Assembly (NCBI GenBank): GCA_028753945.1
Contig: JAPNXP010000007.1
Location: 1,736,001-1,800,000 of the forward strand
DNA: 64,000 nucleotides
Origin: Hexactinellida sp. DTS-2022
Lineage: Eukaryota > Porifera > Hexactinellida
Direction: 5' to 3'
Part shown: one piece after another, positions 48,313 to 58,575 of the stretch
Position numbering within the stretch: the first letter of the stretch is position 1
How the letters are laid out: each line of letters begins with the position of its first letter
Notes under the pieces: model-generated
Seen by the model: only the letters and a program-made list of their open reading frames with translations
What the model was told of the DNA's origin: nothing
The model's database searches: none
Position numbers and translations under genes: made by a program

Positions 48313-49080
48313 ATGGACCATAACCGAAAAACAAATTGGACCAGAAAAGAATAATGCAGTCTCATTAATGAAATTGAATCAGCAGGTGATATTTTGAAAG
48401 GCTCAGGAAATAGTGCTTACAAGAACAAAAAGAAGAAACAAATCTGGAGAGACATTGTAGTCAAACTTAATTCAGCATATGGCAATGGCAGAGCTGTAGA
48501 AGAAGTGAAAAAAAAAATACCAACCTTAAGATAAATGCCAAGTCTAAAATTGATGCAAGCTTTAGGGAAGCCAGAAAGACTGGAAGGGGGGGTACAAACA
48601 TTGCTTGACATGTCGAAGACGAAGACATGCTCATTATATAAGCAGATAGAGGTATTTCTGACTCTGCAGACCGGGTAACAGAGATGTTTCAAAACATCCC
48701 TGCTTTTAGTGGAATTTCAGGTGCTGTTGATCTTTTCCAAGCACCAGCTGGGAACAATGAAATCCCAATACGCGTAGCAACAAATAGCTTAACAGCATCA
48801 ACAGAGGATCCCGTTGAATTTGAAGGAAGTCCAATTTTAGAGTCTCCAGAAGTTGAAATCCCGACATATATATAAGCCATCAAAGAAAAGTCGGAAGAGG
48901 AGGCGAACTGTTGATAACAAAGATGATTCGGTCGAGTTATTGAGTGCCGCAGACTCACTTCCATTACAGCAGGCAGTTTTGTATCAACAGATGGCTGTAT
49001 TCTCAGTACAGCTTCAGTTGATAGAAGAGCAGAGGGAGTATTATAGATTGAAACGTCTAAGACTGATGGAAAATTCATGA
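48313..49080 (+). pseudogene. Harbinger Myb/SANT-like DNA-binding protein
   Basis: ATG at 48313: 'MDHNRKTNWTRKE', then a stop, then 'IEIESAGDILKGSGN'-type text, 'KKKKQIWRDIVVKLNSAYGN' and 'AVEEVKKK' (Myb/SANT-like fold). A frameshift at an A-run gives 'YQNLKINAKSKIDASFREAR'. The last block 'KKSRKRRRTVDNKDD' and a coiled 'EQREYYRLKRLRL' end at 49078-49080. This is the second gene of PIF/Harbinger elements, needed to bring the nuclease to the ends and the nucleus. Broken by a stop and frameshifts. Confidence 0.8.
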
Positions 49081-49189
49081 AAATGATTTCCAACAGTCGT
49101 ATGAATAAATATATAAACCCTTTCTCTATGGTAATGCATATTAGAACTAAGTAGTGTTATACGTACATACATTTCAAACAATGTAGGTA

Positions 49190-49696
49190 CAGTGGAACCC
49201 CGCGTATCGGGGCACCTCCGTCCAAGCGCTCAGCGCCCCGATACGAGGGAGTGCCCCGATACGCGGGGTTCTAAGAGAATTCCAATATGCTTGGTTAAAA
49301 CAATTAAATTAGCACATACACAACAAATCATACACATATAGTCAAAACCTAGAGTTAAGGATGATATTTAAGCATTACTACACATTACAATTTCACATTG
49401 TACTTTACCTACACAGGCTACAGTGGGAGTCACAAATCCATGATATTCACGGTATTTTTGTTGTTGTTGAAAAACTCCCTCTATTACCTCAGCACGAGTC
49501 TCTAGCGTGAGTGTGAACGCTTAGCGGCCATGACAAAGAATACTAAGCTGCTCAAAAGTAAAAAAATGTTACTCAAGAGAAAATAATCTTCGGTGGAGTG
49601 CCCCGATAAGTGAATGGCGCCCCGATACGCGGGGTTATTTTTAATGGGAAAAAAGCAAATTCCCAACCTACTGCCCCGATACGCGGGGTTCCACTG
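49190..49696. mobile_element. Tigger-like MITE, family 5 ('cccgatacgcgggg')
   Basis: Begins CAGTGGAACCCCGCGTATCG, ends 'gatacgcggggttccactg', TA on both sides. Multiple internal inverse copies of 'gccccgatacgcggggtt' occur. It is inside the Harbinger element, after its Myb gene. Non-coding. Confidence 0.9.
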
Positions 49697-50457
49697 TATG
49701 CTTATTCATACAAGCAATACTATTATCCTACGAATTATATAATGTGATTATACACAATACCAGAAACATTTCAAAAATATTTAACGTTTATTTGAAGCCT
49801 AATATCAATCAAGGTAGATTAAATGTTCGATAGAAGTAAATTTGAACAAAGTTTATGAAGTAATTAGTGAAAATCGAATCAAATACAATACTTAAGACAC
49901 CTCTCTAAGTAGCTTAAAGTTCGGTCTTAAAATCGAACTTAAGACTTAAGTACTAAGATCGATCTTAAGTTCGATCTTAAGTTCTTAGTGAATACGGCCG
50001 CGGTTGTTTTACTTGTTTAGCCATGTTCTTACTCCTACATTTGGTCTTTAGCTTAAATATGTCAGTTTATAATCATCAACACTATGATTATGTTCCTCAT
50101 GGGGGTTATTAAGTTTTTTAATTCAATTTATCTTACTAGTTCACTTGCATCCAAGCCTAAATATGGCGCACTTAAGGTAGGTATACTTCTCCGTGACTTT
50201 GGATTGTACATACTTGCAACCTTCTGTAGTAGTCACAACGTTTCCTATACAACGTTTATAATCTTCAGAAATGAACTCTATAATGTGATATAATTGAATA
50301 TTGATTCCACGCGAATTTTAGACCCTTTTAAACTGGCAAGATAAAAATATTATGAAAATTACAGTAATCTATAATGATTATTAAGGTCTGATAAAAAGAC
50401 AGTATGGGTGTTTTAATGGTATCATAACTTATAGCTATTGATTTGTTTATTCAATTC

Positions 50458-50690
50458 ACTTTCGGACAAATGACTATATTCTAATAACCTATTCGGACAA
50501 ATGACAATATTCTGAAAGTCGATTCGGACACATGACATATTGTAATAACCGATTCGGGCAAATGACAATATTCTAATGATCGATTCGGACACATGACAAT
50601 ATTGTAATAACCTATTCGGACAAATGACAATATTCTAATTACCGATTCGGACAAATGAAGAATTAGAAATTCGGACAAATGCAGCTCCCC
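50458..50690. repeat. MULE-A right TIR minisatellite
   Basis: Tandem units 'cggacaaatgacaatattct' / 'aataaccgatt', six to seven copies, inverse of the array at 37905-38335. Ends 'aaattcggacaaatgcagct' at the element edge. Confidence 0.85.
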
Positions 50691-50699
50691 CTACTTAGT

Positions 50700-52026
50700 A
50701 GTACTAATTGTACATAAATGAATGAACGCTATTTAGCACTTCAAACATATCCATGGTCCATTTATTTAATTCAGAGGCATGTCCTTTTAATTTCGTAGTT
50801 CACGAATTGAGAAATTCTGATGCAGAATACGAAAGTTACGTCAGTTTAAAAACAATTAATATCTTATTTACCATGGATGACGGGGATTTACAAATAAATA
50901 AGTAATAGCTATCACAACTCCGTACTAGTACCACTAAATATGCACAAAAGGTACTATACAGAGAAAATACTTGCTGCAGCGCATTTCAAGGGTAAAGTTT
51001 CGAAATTTCCTATATCCAAAAATAAAGTGGCAGTCAAGTGGCATTGGTCACTTTTATGCCACGTGATCATCTAAAAATGAACAAATTGATTTTATGGATG
51101 AAATCTAAAGAGAATAAAAAATCATATCTAAATCCGAGATCTACGAAATTTGAAGAATTTTTGCGAAAATAAAATTGAAAAAAATTGCTATAAATAGCCA
51201 ATTGAAGCAATCACTATGATGATACTGACTGATTGTAAACCAATTTTGCTGTACAAATCCCTTTGGACGGTGACTATCCGCCAATATAGCAATTATAAAC
51301 ACTCAACAACACTTTATCATCCACATTGTCTCAGGGTTGTTTGACCCTATAAAGCGGTGAATTAAACCCTCCTAACCGAAATACATTATTTTGAGGGTGT
51401 AAGTATAATTATTATATTGGTCTACTACTTGAATATGATAGGCACAGAAAATTCTGGTACACGAGCGATAAAAATGCATTTTCCAACGTGCTTTGTCACA
51501 ATTGACATGTTAAATCCAAAAGTATAATCTTTCGAAGCAGATACGAGAAACTCTGTCGTTGCATGATAGATTAGGTCAATATATCTGCCATATCATACCT
51601 ACAAAATGATTTCAATCAGTTTGCTGAACTATACGTAGATTATATTAGGGCGGAAATAAAATTTCGAATACTATTCGTTAATTCAATTCTGATTCAAAAT
51701 AATGTGGAAAATGATTTTATGAATATTACATAAGTTATACAAGTTTATTACTAACTTAACCATAGTTACAAAGTATTTTAGACGAAAATATACACCAACT
51801 CATGAATTAAATTTACCATGTCTTCAACTATACAAATTATGTCGTTGTCCAAAAGTAATAGACGAATATTAGTTTTAGTCTAAACAAACGAATATTAGTT
51901 CATTAATTCCGAACGAATATTCGAATATCGGATATATCCTTTTGATCCCAACATTATATTATTTAATCCAGGTAGTACCAACAATTTGATGTTATTAGAA
52001 ATTTAATTTAATTGAAAATATCTCAC
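50700..52026. other. 5' end of the Galpha intron, nothing recognised
   Basis: AT-rich. No paired element ends or coding motifs. 'gaatattagtt' / 'aacgaatatt' words near 51865-51925 repeat locally. Confidence 0.4.
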
Positions 52027-52310
52027 CATTAAAATCTGGCCATGTATCTGACAAATTTGAATGCTCAATTTTTTGCTTCAATAAGTCGGTTTTGTTGAGA
52101 AAAAGTATAACTGGGGATGTCAGGAACCAGGGATAATGTATTATTGTGTTAAATAAATTAAGGGATTCCTCCAATCGATTCTGCTCTTCATCTTCTGCTA
52201 GAAATTGATCGTATTCAGAGATAGCAGCTAGATACATTACAGCATCTACACCCTCAAAGCAATGTATCCACTTCCGTCTTTCAGACTTCTGTCCACCAAC
52301 ATCAACCATT
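52027..52310 (-). CDS. G-protein alpha subunit, switch II to NKxD exon
   Basis: Acceptor 'ttctag|A' (AG at 52312-52311), donor 'AATG|gtgaga'. 284-bp exon, phase 2 in and phase 1 out. It encodes '[20 protein letters not shown]' (switch II with the catalytic Gln), '[20 protein letters not shown]' and '[11 protein letters not shown]'. '[11 protein letters not shown]' (NKxD guanine-specificity motif) and 'TWPDFNG' follow. No stops or frameshifts. It resembles the Gq class most closely ('EES...LF.TII.YPWF') but is divergent. In vertebrate Gq genes this region is, as I recall, split in two exons; here it is one. Upstream exons (P-loop, helical domain) would lie above 52.4 kb and were not found. Confidence 0.92.
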
Positions 52311-52925
52311 CTAGAATTAATTAATAAAGTATCCTCGACCCAAAAGATGGAAACGATTAAGAAATACTGCCTAATCATATGTACAGAATAGTCACGTTAG
52401 AAGGTTACATAAAATAAATCTACTCGATCCTAACCCAAAGTAACAGCAGCATTGACGTTAGCAGGTGGCTATGGCCCCAGGATGCAATGAAAGAGCACAA
52501 AAGTCGCCAAAGTTTAAAGGCTCAAAATTGAAATTGGTAAATAGTACCTTTTATATACTAATTCGTTTAACGGGAATTAGAAACTGATTTAATTAATTAA
52601 TAATTTTAACCTTTTTTATGGAATTCTCATTTCTAAATTTGACTTAAAATAAGGTATTTTATTGTAACTTAAGCATTCGTATATAATGATGCTATGATCA
52701 CAGTGTTCTACTTTTATTCGAATGAAATATATATATCAATGCTTCTAGAATTTATATCGTTGAATCCCACGGAATGCAAGCTCGAACAATGTAACCTAAC
52801 AAACTTGACTTATTGTTGAACGAAGAGTTGTGGCAGTGTAAGTTTAAATGTTCTCGTAAAGAAGAAACAGGTAATATGTTTAGAAATTCAAACAAGTATA
52901 TTCTAAAATCTAATTGTGGTAAATA
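52311..52925. other. Upstream Galpha intron, nothing recognised
   Basis: AT-rich; the frame reading upstream of the acceptor (to 52378) is intronic. No P-loop exon was seen in this stretch. Confidence 0.4.
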
Positions 52926-53224
52926 CATTATTATAGCAAATTACGCGCCATGAAATTAACGCGAATTGCTCCAATTCGCGTTAATTTCATGGCGCGATAA
53001 TTTCCTATAACAAGGTCATTAGACTAGGACAGAATATATCCGGGGGTATAAATAGGCTAGGACATAATATACCCAGGAGTATAATTATACTAGGAGTTAA
53101 TATACTCGAGGGTATAACTTATTATATGAAATTAACGCGTAATGACATTACCGCGATTTGCTTCAATTCATGTTAATTTCATGGAGCGTTAATTTCCGTC
53201 GCGTTAATTTCCCATGATAAGGTA
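52926..53224. mobile_element. Inverted-repeat MITE, 'AAATTAACGCG' family, copy 2
   Basis: 'ttacgcgccatgaaattaac' with inverse pairs 'gcgttaatttcatggcgcg' near the left and 'aatttcccatgataaggta' at the right. Interior repeats 'ctaggacataatatacc'. Related to 17575-17928. Confidence 0.7.
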
Positions 53225-53272
53225 CTTTAGAAATCAGAATTTTACCAGGTATACAATTTAATTCAATATTTT

Positions 53273-53617
53273 CAGGGCTTTTCACGAGTCACTTGATTGA
53301 CTCGACACGAGTCAATAGACTCTGTGACTTGAGTCAGGACTCGCGAGTCTTCGAGTCAGGAATCGTGAGCAATAGAGTTCAGGACACGAGAGTTACCGAT
53401 GTGTATGTAAGGTAGGAAAAAGAATTTGGAAATTGAGTATATACCTGTATATTGGTTAATAATCTGATTATATTCAGAATTCGAAAAAACCCATGCATCT
53501 CAAAATATATTATCTGATTGACTTGATGACTCTGTGACTCGAGTCACTGAATTTTGTCACGAGTCAAACGACCTAGTAACTCGAGTCGGATTAAGCGGTG
53601 ACTCATGAAAAGCCCCG
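53273..53617. mobile_element. hAT-type MITE, 'CAGGGCTTTTCACGAG' family
   Basis: Ends 'cagggcttttcacgagtcac' and inverse 'cggggcttttcatgagtcac', flanked by AATATTTT (53265-53272) and AATATATT (53618-53625). Interior is dense in 'gactcgagtca'. 345 bp, non-coding. Confidence 0.8.
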
Positions 53618-54356
53618 AATATATTAATGAATTTATCTAAATACGAGTTGATAATTTCATCTTTTATAGTGTTTAATATGTAAATGAATGAAAGGAAAAC
53701 TCTGATAGCAAACCTCATGATCAGCCGTTCACGCTGATCCGGTTTGAAAGAAAAGGTAACAAATTTAAGGAGGCGGAATTTTATAATGGATAAAGAGATT
53801 AAACATTGGGGGTATGTAAAGCAAGAGTATACACAAAAGGATGTGGATAATTATGCGCACTAATAAGCATCTCCACACCTGAAGAGGAGTTGTGCTTAGC
53901 CAGGAGACAAATAGAGGCACCGAAAGGAAAGGACGGGATAGCTCACACCACATAGTGGGGCAGAATGTGGTGATAGTAACTAAGAGCACAGCTCCTAAGC
54001 TGCCGAACCAAGCTAGAAAACTGAACCAAAATACAGCGTCGAATCCTGCAGAATATGGTGCAATCAGAAGAGTGCCAGCAGACAGCCAAGGGGAGCAGTT
54101 GCTCTTATACGACTCTGGACCTGAGACGCGGAGAATCCTCATCTTAAGGACAGCGAATCATGGAGATGCTGCGGCTATCCATCTTTGGATGGCTGGAGTT
54201 CCTTTAAGACAGCTCCCTCCCTATTACCATAGCTGTATGTAGGCATGCGCTCCATACATGGTCACCGGATGCCGAGTCTGTTTACGACGCTACCCAACAA
54301 GACGTAGGCTACCCAAATAAGGGTGTGGGGGGTATCCAAAATTTGAAATGCATATA
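53618..54356. other. Unclassified, GC-richer stretch at 53.86-54.30 kb
   Basis: 53860-54300 is clearly GC-richer than its flanks and has frames on both strands (53892-54242, 54142-53765), but no protein motif. It could be the 5' part of a LINE or a SINE-like repeat; no A/B box or reverse transcriptase block was recognised. Confidence 0.35.
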
Positions 54357-54542
54357 AAGTAAAACCTCCAATTAGGGAACACTTTGGGGACTGCTGAAAA
54401 GTGTACTTAAATGGAGGTGTTCCTATATAAGAGGTCTGCCTTTTAGGAGCCTATCATAAACTTTGTGAGTAATGAACGTTAAACAAATAATATAATATTA
54501 GGGTTTTTATTTACCATATTCAGCATCAAACACATCATTGAG

Positions 54543-54813
54543 CAGGGGAGGCACACCAGGGACGGCTGGTGCGGCGAGCGCCGTACCACTTTTCAGGATG
54601 GCCAGCTTTGCTGTACCACCTCAATCTGTTCAAAATTAAACTATTAATTGATAATTTATCCAACTAATGATTTTATGATCGCCGGACTGCAATCAAATAT
54701 ATGGTGCTGAATCGCCGGACAGCATTCGAATACCCGGTGCGGCTTCGCCGAGAACATTCGAATACTGTAAAATTCTCCGCGGTACCACGTTTTGAAAGGA
54801 CGTACCACCCCTG
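54543..54813. mobile_element. hAT-type MITE with 8-bp duplication TCATTGAG
   Basis: Starts CAGGGGAGGCACACCAGGGA and ends 'gtaccacccctg', with exact TCATTGAG at 54535-54542 and 54814-54821. Repeats of 'ccggtgcggcttcgccg' type in the interior. Non-coding. Confidence 0.82.
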
Positions 54814-54909
54814 TCATTGAGTATGTACGACACATTTAACGAATCTGGCAGTCCGATTGCTTACTGGATCCCACAAATTATGATAAATATGAATATTCGT
54901 TAATGACAG

Positions 54910-55474
54910 CAGGGTTGGGTTCAAGTACAATTTACTTAAGTACTTCTGTAATTAAGTACATTTTCTGAGTACTTGTACTTGTACTTAAGTACTTTCACCA
55001 TTTTTCCGTTGTACTTGTACTTGTACTTAATTACTTTCCTCATTTTTCTAAAGTACTTGCACTTGTACTTGAGTACTTGTTACTCGTGACTTTTTTATCA
55101 TTCAATATATTTCCAACACACATCATTGATGTTCCTCAAATCCCATCTCAAATAAAGTAGTGTTACTTAATACTTAGTATATTAGGAATTGTGTTCGTGT
55201 CAAGGACTACTGCTAAATCAATTAAATAGATTTGGATGATACTATATAAACTATGTATTTAGCAATTTCTACTATTAGTACGAGAGATTTATCATAAGAG
55301 CTTGGGAAGTACTTGTACTTGTACTTAAGTATTTTCCTAATTTTTTCATTGTACTTGTACTTGTACTTAAGTACTTTAAGTTTACCTGTACTTGTACTTG
55401 TATTGTACTTGAATATCTGAAAAGTAGTAGTACTTGTACTTAAGTACTTTCAAATGTACTTGAACCCAACCCTG
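54910..55474. mobile_element. hAT-type MITE with 8-bp duplication AATGACAG
   Basis: Ends 'cagggttgggttcaagtaca' and exact inverse; AATGACAG at 54902-54909 and 55475-55482. Both halves are arrays of 'cttgtacttgtacttaagta', so the whole can fold back. Non-coding. Confidence 0.9.
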
Positions 55475-55670
55475 AATGACAGATCCATCTGAATGCTCAA
55501 TTAATATTTGGGACACAAAAAGGAGTTCCCTGTTCACTGTAGGGAGGTGTTCCTTAATGGTAGGTAGGTATCAATGTTAAAGCATAGGAGAAAATCGGGA
55601 CTTTAAAAAAAGTGTCCCCTAAGCAGAGTTATTCCTTAATCGGAGGTGTTCCCTAATGGAGGTTTTACTG

Positions 55671-56004
55671 TATTCATCTATCATAATAGGAATTGAAGTT
55701 AACCAATGCATATTCCTAAAATAACTTAATAATTGAGCAATATAACAAATATTAATATTAAAGCTAATTCAATTAGGCAAACATCAATATCAGTTCTCTA
55801 TCGTTCATTAATTCGGGACAAAAACTACAACAATCGAATTTTAATAATATAGCAGGTTTATTTGATAGTAGAATACTAATTTAGTTTATCTTACGATGAC
55901 AAAACAGCCGTATACACAGCTGGTGGTCAGACTATTAGGGGTCGTGATGTGTGATGTGATGTACAATCTAGACTATAAAGGTATTGGATGAAATAAATAT
56001 AGGA
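55671..56004. other. No feature recognised
   Basis: AT-rich; short 'gtgatgtgatgt' repetition near 55955-55967. No gene or element end. Confidence 0.4.
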
Positions 56005-56392
56005 CGAGCCCTTCGGTCTCGGTAGCTTTGCGACGGATCGGATCTACGCACCTCAAGTTTATGGGCGCTCTGCGCCTTACTCCTCAACGCGTTCAGCAAA
56101 CTGATTTACCTATAATACCCGTTGAAAGCTAACCTCTACGACAACTTTGAATTTTCATTAATTTGTTTACCTATTTCGTGTAAACAACAACAATAAATAT
56201 TCATATTATATACTGTATTTATAAATGCGAAATTCGTGCTTGTTTACCAATTATAACATTTGAAAGTTAGTTTATATCTCATATATAAATGCGGTTTATA
56301 TTTCCCCATCATTTTAATACAATCCGGACAAACAAACAAACAAACAAACACACAAACAAATACACAATTAACAATTGAGATTTAATAATAGA
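56005..56392 (-). mobile_element. Non-autonomous Helitron, family B, copy 2
   Basis: Minus strand: starts TCTATTATTAAATCTCAATT, then a (GTTT)n tract, and ends 'gcgaccgagacc...aagggCTCG' before T. Shares its interior ('tataatacccgttgaaagct') with 23070-23588. Non-coding. Confidence 0.7.
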
Positions 56393-57519
56393 ATACTAGG
56401 TGTGCAGATTGGCCGCGTTGTTGAAGGTAGCTACATACACTGGTTCAAATTATTGGGAAAAAGACGGCACTATTTAAGGTGATAGCTATATGCATAGAAG
56501 TGGCCGTGATCAAAAGGTTAAAACTGAGTTAATGGTTCCAATGCGAGTACAGCATTTAACTGTAATATGTAAAAGTTAACTAATGCCATACTAGTCCAAC
56601 CAAATAAAGTTGAACATCGTTAGTGCGAACCAGGAGCGATCACAGGATCTGGTCAGCAAAAGGGCATGGGATGAAATTTTAGTATAAAACCGGGCATGTC
56701 CAGTGCAATTATACAAACAACCGGGGCTGGACCCAAGGCAGAATGGTTTAACCCGGGGTCATTGCTCCGGATGGTTCCCTCCTGGATCCGCCACTGGTAC
56801 GAACACCGCTTTACATGTTTGAATATAAATGATCGACTGGAACATCCTCAAAATGAAAAATATTATATCATAATTAGCATGAGGATAAATTAGTGGCCTT
56901 CACAAACTATTCTTGAAGCAGAACTTACTATAAAGATCTCTATGTCAATACTAGTCCAAGGACCATATAGGAAAAATTTGTGTCCAAACGGTTATACATA
57001 ACTTGAAAATAGTTTATCGAAACCTGATGAAATACATGTCGTTGTAATACTCTTTATTTGGATATCGAGCTGTCTAATAACGTCCTTTTCCGTAATATTA
57101 AGCAACTCTTCTATTCATATCTTTGAATTATTTTAGGAATGCGGTAAATATATAATGACTGTTTGATTTTTGTACTATATATTTGTTTTCAATTCCTAAA
57201 TTACTATATTCCTGGGGTTAATCTCAACGATACAAATTAATGAGAAGGAAACTAGGTTTCATAAAGATTCTACAGGTTCATTTACTAACCCAGGATCAAG
57301 TTTTCACAGAATTTTTTGTAGTCCAGCATAGTAATCCTAGGCACGCATGCATAAAGGATGGAAATAACATAACCTCAATATAGAAGTTGATGGTAAATTA
57401 GATCCGAAGGAAAGGATTTCAGTCATTTGGATGAGATATTCCAAGAATTGCTTGAACATTACTGATCTTTGATGTCAAAAAGATGCCATAATGATTTGGA
57501 TAAATCAATAACAAGCGGA
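56393..57519. other. No gene; possible hAT MITE remnants
   Basis: 56690-56790 is GC-richer with 'accggggctggacc' and 'ggatccgccactgg', words typical of hAT MITE ends, but no pair was established. The frame at 56696-56893 has no motif. Confidence 0.35.
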
Positions 57520-57917
57520 CTTCGCTTGCTAGGTCGCTTTGCGACAGAACACAACCACATACCAACCGTTTCGCGGTTGGTGTGTAGTTTATACACTTCT
57601 ACATTGAATATAAAGCGAAAATAGGCCTAATTAGTCAAATTTATAATGTGAAGTTTTAGTGATTACGTCATCATGCGAAAATGAGATAGCATATTGGCAA
57701 TCTGGGGGCGACCAACGTGTCCGCATCATTAATATATATGTTCTATTAAATTTTCAGGTTTTATCTCTTAGACTTAGAGGGAGGAAATTGTGTGCGGTTA
57801 AGTGAATTTTCAGGGTTCTCGAAATGTAACAATGACGTCATAACTTGTCGAGGTGTGAGAAATTAAGAGTGGAAACCTCAACATGTTGGCTGGTGCCAAA
57901 GGTTACCCCTATATACC
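57520..57917 (-). mobile_element. Helitron family A, 5'-truncated, abutting a P-element relic
   Basis: Reverse complement matches 23880-24300, including hairpin 'ccaaccgcgaaacggttgg' and 'gcgacctagcaagcgaag', but the CTAG terminus is mutated. Similarity stops at about 57917 exactly where the P-element reading frame begins. Confidence 0.7.
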
Positions 57918-58575
57918 AATAATCACATTTGCTTTCCAAGTAAAGAAACGCCTGCCAAGTAAATTATTTCGAATATACTTTACGAGATGAACAATATCAA
58001 AAGATAAGTAAAATAATTTTGTGTCATAGGATTCTTCATGGAATAGTTTTTGCCAATGAAAGGCAAATCTTTCATTAGTGTATTGAAAGGAGGAAACATT
58101 AGATTGGTGATTGTCCGAAATTACACAACGAAGTTTGAAATCAGCATCATTCAGAATCTTGATACAATTGACTACAGGTAAACCTCCCAAGCGGCACCCA
58201 TCGGGAGAATGATTTTGTGCCGCTTCTCGGAGGTTTCCGCTTTGGGAGGTTGCTCGTAAGGTAAAACTCCCAAAGCGGCACTCATCGGGAGAATGGTTTT
58301 GTGCCGCTTCTCGGAGGTTGCCGCTACTCGGAGGTGCCGCTTTGGGAGGTTTACCTGTATTCCATCACATATTATATGTTTTGATAACTTGACAATCAGT
58401 ATCGCTTTAATAATATAAGGAATTGATTTTTTAAGAGATAGAACCATGAAGCATATAATTCTATTAAAGATCTCAAGACTTTCGTTACAACCAATGAGAT
58501 CTCAGCCATCCAATTGCACTTGCTGTTGAAGATGCATTTCGTCTAAGAGAAGCACCACATAATTCCCACAAAACC
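57915..58575 (-). pseudogene. P-element transposase relic (P-2), split by a MITE
   Basis: Minus strand: 'LLLDEMHLQQQVQLDG' (58555-58500; first catalytic Asp), 'LIGCNESLEIFNRIICFMVL', 'KAILIVKLSKHIICDGI'. [MITE 58175-58357.] Then 'VNCIKILNDADFKLRCVISD', 'NHQSNVSSFQYTN' and 'KLFYLSFDIVHLVKYIRNNL', matching the RNase-H and GTP-binding core of THAP9/P transposases. Removing the MITE with one TA joins 'ICDGI-VNCIKIL' in frame. C-terminus cut by a truncated Helitron. Stops occur before the DEMH block. It is a different lineage from P-1. Confidence 0.82.
58175..58357. mobile_element. Tigger-like MITE, family 7
   Basis: Ends CAGGTAAACCTCCCAAGCGG and inverse, TA both sides. Interior repeats 'gtgccgcttctcggaggtt'. 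Inserted into P-2 coding sequence. Confidence 0.9.

Larger units (their letters stand above)
46213..50001 (+). mobile_element. PIF/Harbinger element inserted in MULE-A transposase
   Basis: Ends 'gcggccgtattcactaagaa' and exact inverse at 49987-50001; both continue into 'cttaagtactaagatc' type subterminal repeats. It carries the two standard Harbinger genes in the same direction: nuclease (46973-47950) and Myb-like protein (48313-49080). A Tigger-like MITE lies at 49190-49696. The usual 3-bp duplication was not clear. It splits MULE-A between 'MAKQVKQ' and 'GLREVFDD'. Confidence 0.9.
38551..50296 (-). pseudogene. MULE-A transposase (FLYWCH + MULE), split by insertions
   Basis: N to C on the minus strand. 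FLYWCH-like finger at 50296-50010: 'YLKCAIFRLGCK', 'LITPMRN', 'HNHSVDDYKL'. [Harbinger insertion.] 46212-46035: 'GLREVFDDVTRS', 'ESSMYRSRRKTQPKVPLTP'. 45960-45663: 'DGCRSIYQLWTLFIAVDGY', 'SMSDLESAPRNAIREVFPGI' with the second catalytic Asp, and 'VYGCWFHYTQRIWAK'. [hAT-A insertion.] 39300-39140: 'NPVMAIPFFPASLIYPTF', 'LYKLKKQISYITEDL'. 39170-38986: 'YVRKHWLVLRTSEELS', 'GTNNGAESYHSKLESRTK'. [MITE 38797-38983.] 38796-38551: 'DIVRIRSGREISRTRK', 'NEVHRALLKQKLSDGEFTP', acidic end and stop. Several frameshifts and stops make it non-functional. Confidence 0.85.
37902..50690 (-). mobile_element. MULE-A, 12.8-kb Mutator-like element hosting a nest of TEs
   Basis: Bounded by matching inverted ends ('gcatttgtcggaatttc' at 37911; inverse of 'gaaattcggacaaatgc' at 50682), each followed by a minisatellite of ~31-39 bp units. 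Flanks ATACTTAAC and CTACTTAGT share six central bases, a decayed 9-bp duplication. The only gene proper to it is the FLYWCH/MULE transposase on the minus strand. About three quarters of its length is later insertions: hAT-A, a Helitron, MULE-B, Harbinger and MITEs. Confidence 0.75.
22720..52026 (-). other. ~29.3-kb Galpha intron, phase 1
   Basis: Donor 'AATG|gtgaga' (GT at 52026-52025) and acceptor 'tatag|GA' (AG at 22721-22720). Exon ends contribute 1 + 2 bases to a Gly codon, which reproduces the conserved 'D(F/Y)(N/D)GP' junction of Galpha proteins. The intron carries essentially all mid-window TEs, including the nested 12.8-kb cluster. No other exon was recognised inside it. Confidence 0.8.
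54357..55670. mobile_element. Tigger-like element, family 6, with two nested hAT MITEs
   Basis: Left end 'agtaaaacctccaattaggg' and right end inverse 'cagtaaaacctccattaggg', the right one followed by TA. About 0.5 kb of its own non-coding sequence remains once the inserts at 54543-54813 and 54910-55474 are removed. Confidence 0.8.

Noticed and set aside
53765..54242. Overlapping 125- and 116-codon frames
   Set aside because: Long only because the stretch is GC-richer; no recognised domain on either strand.
58172..58447. 91-codon frame
   Set aside because: A chimera of P-2 coding sequence and the MITE inserted in it.
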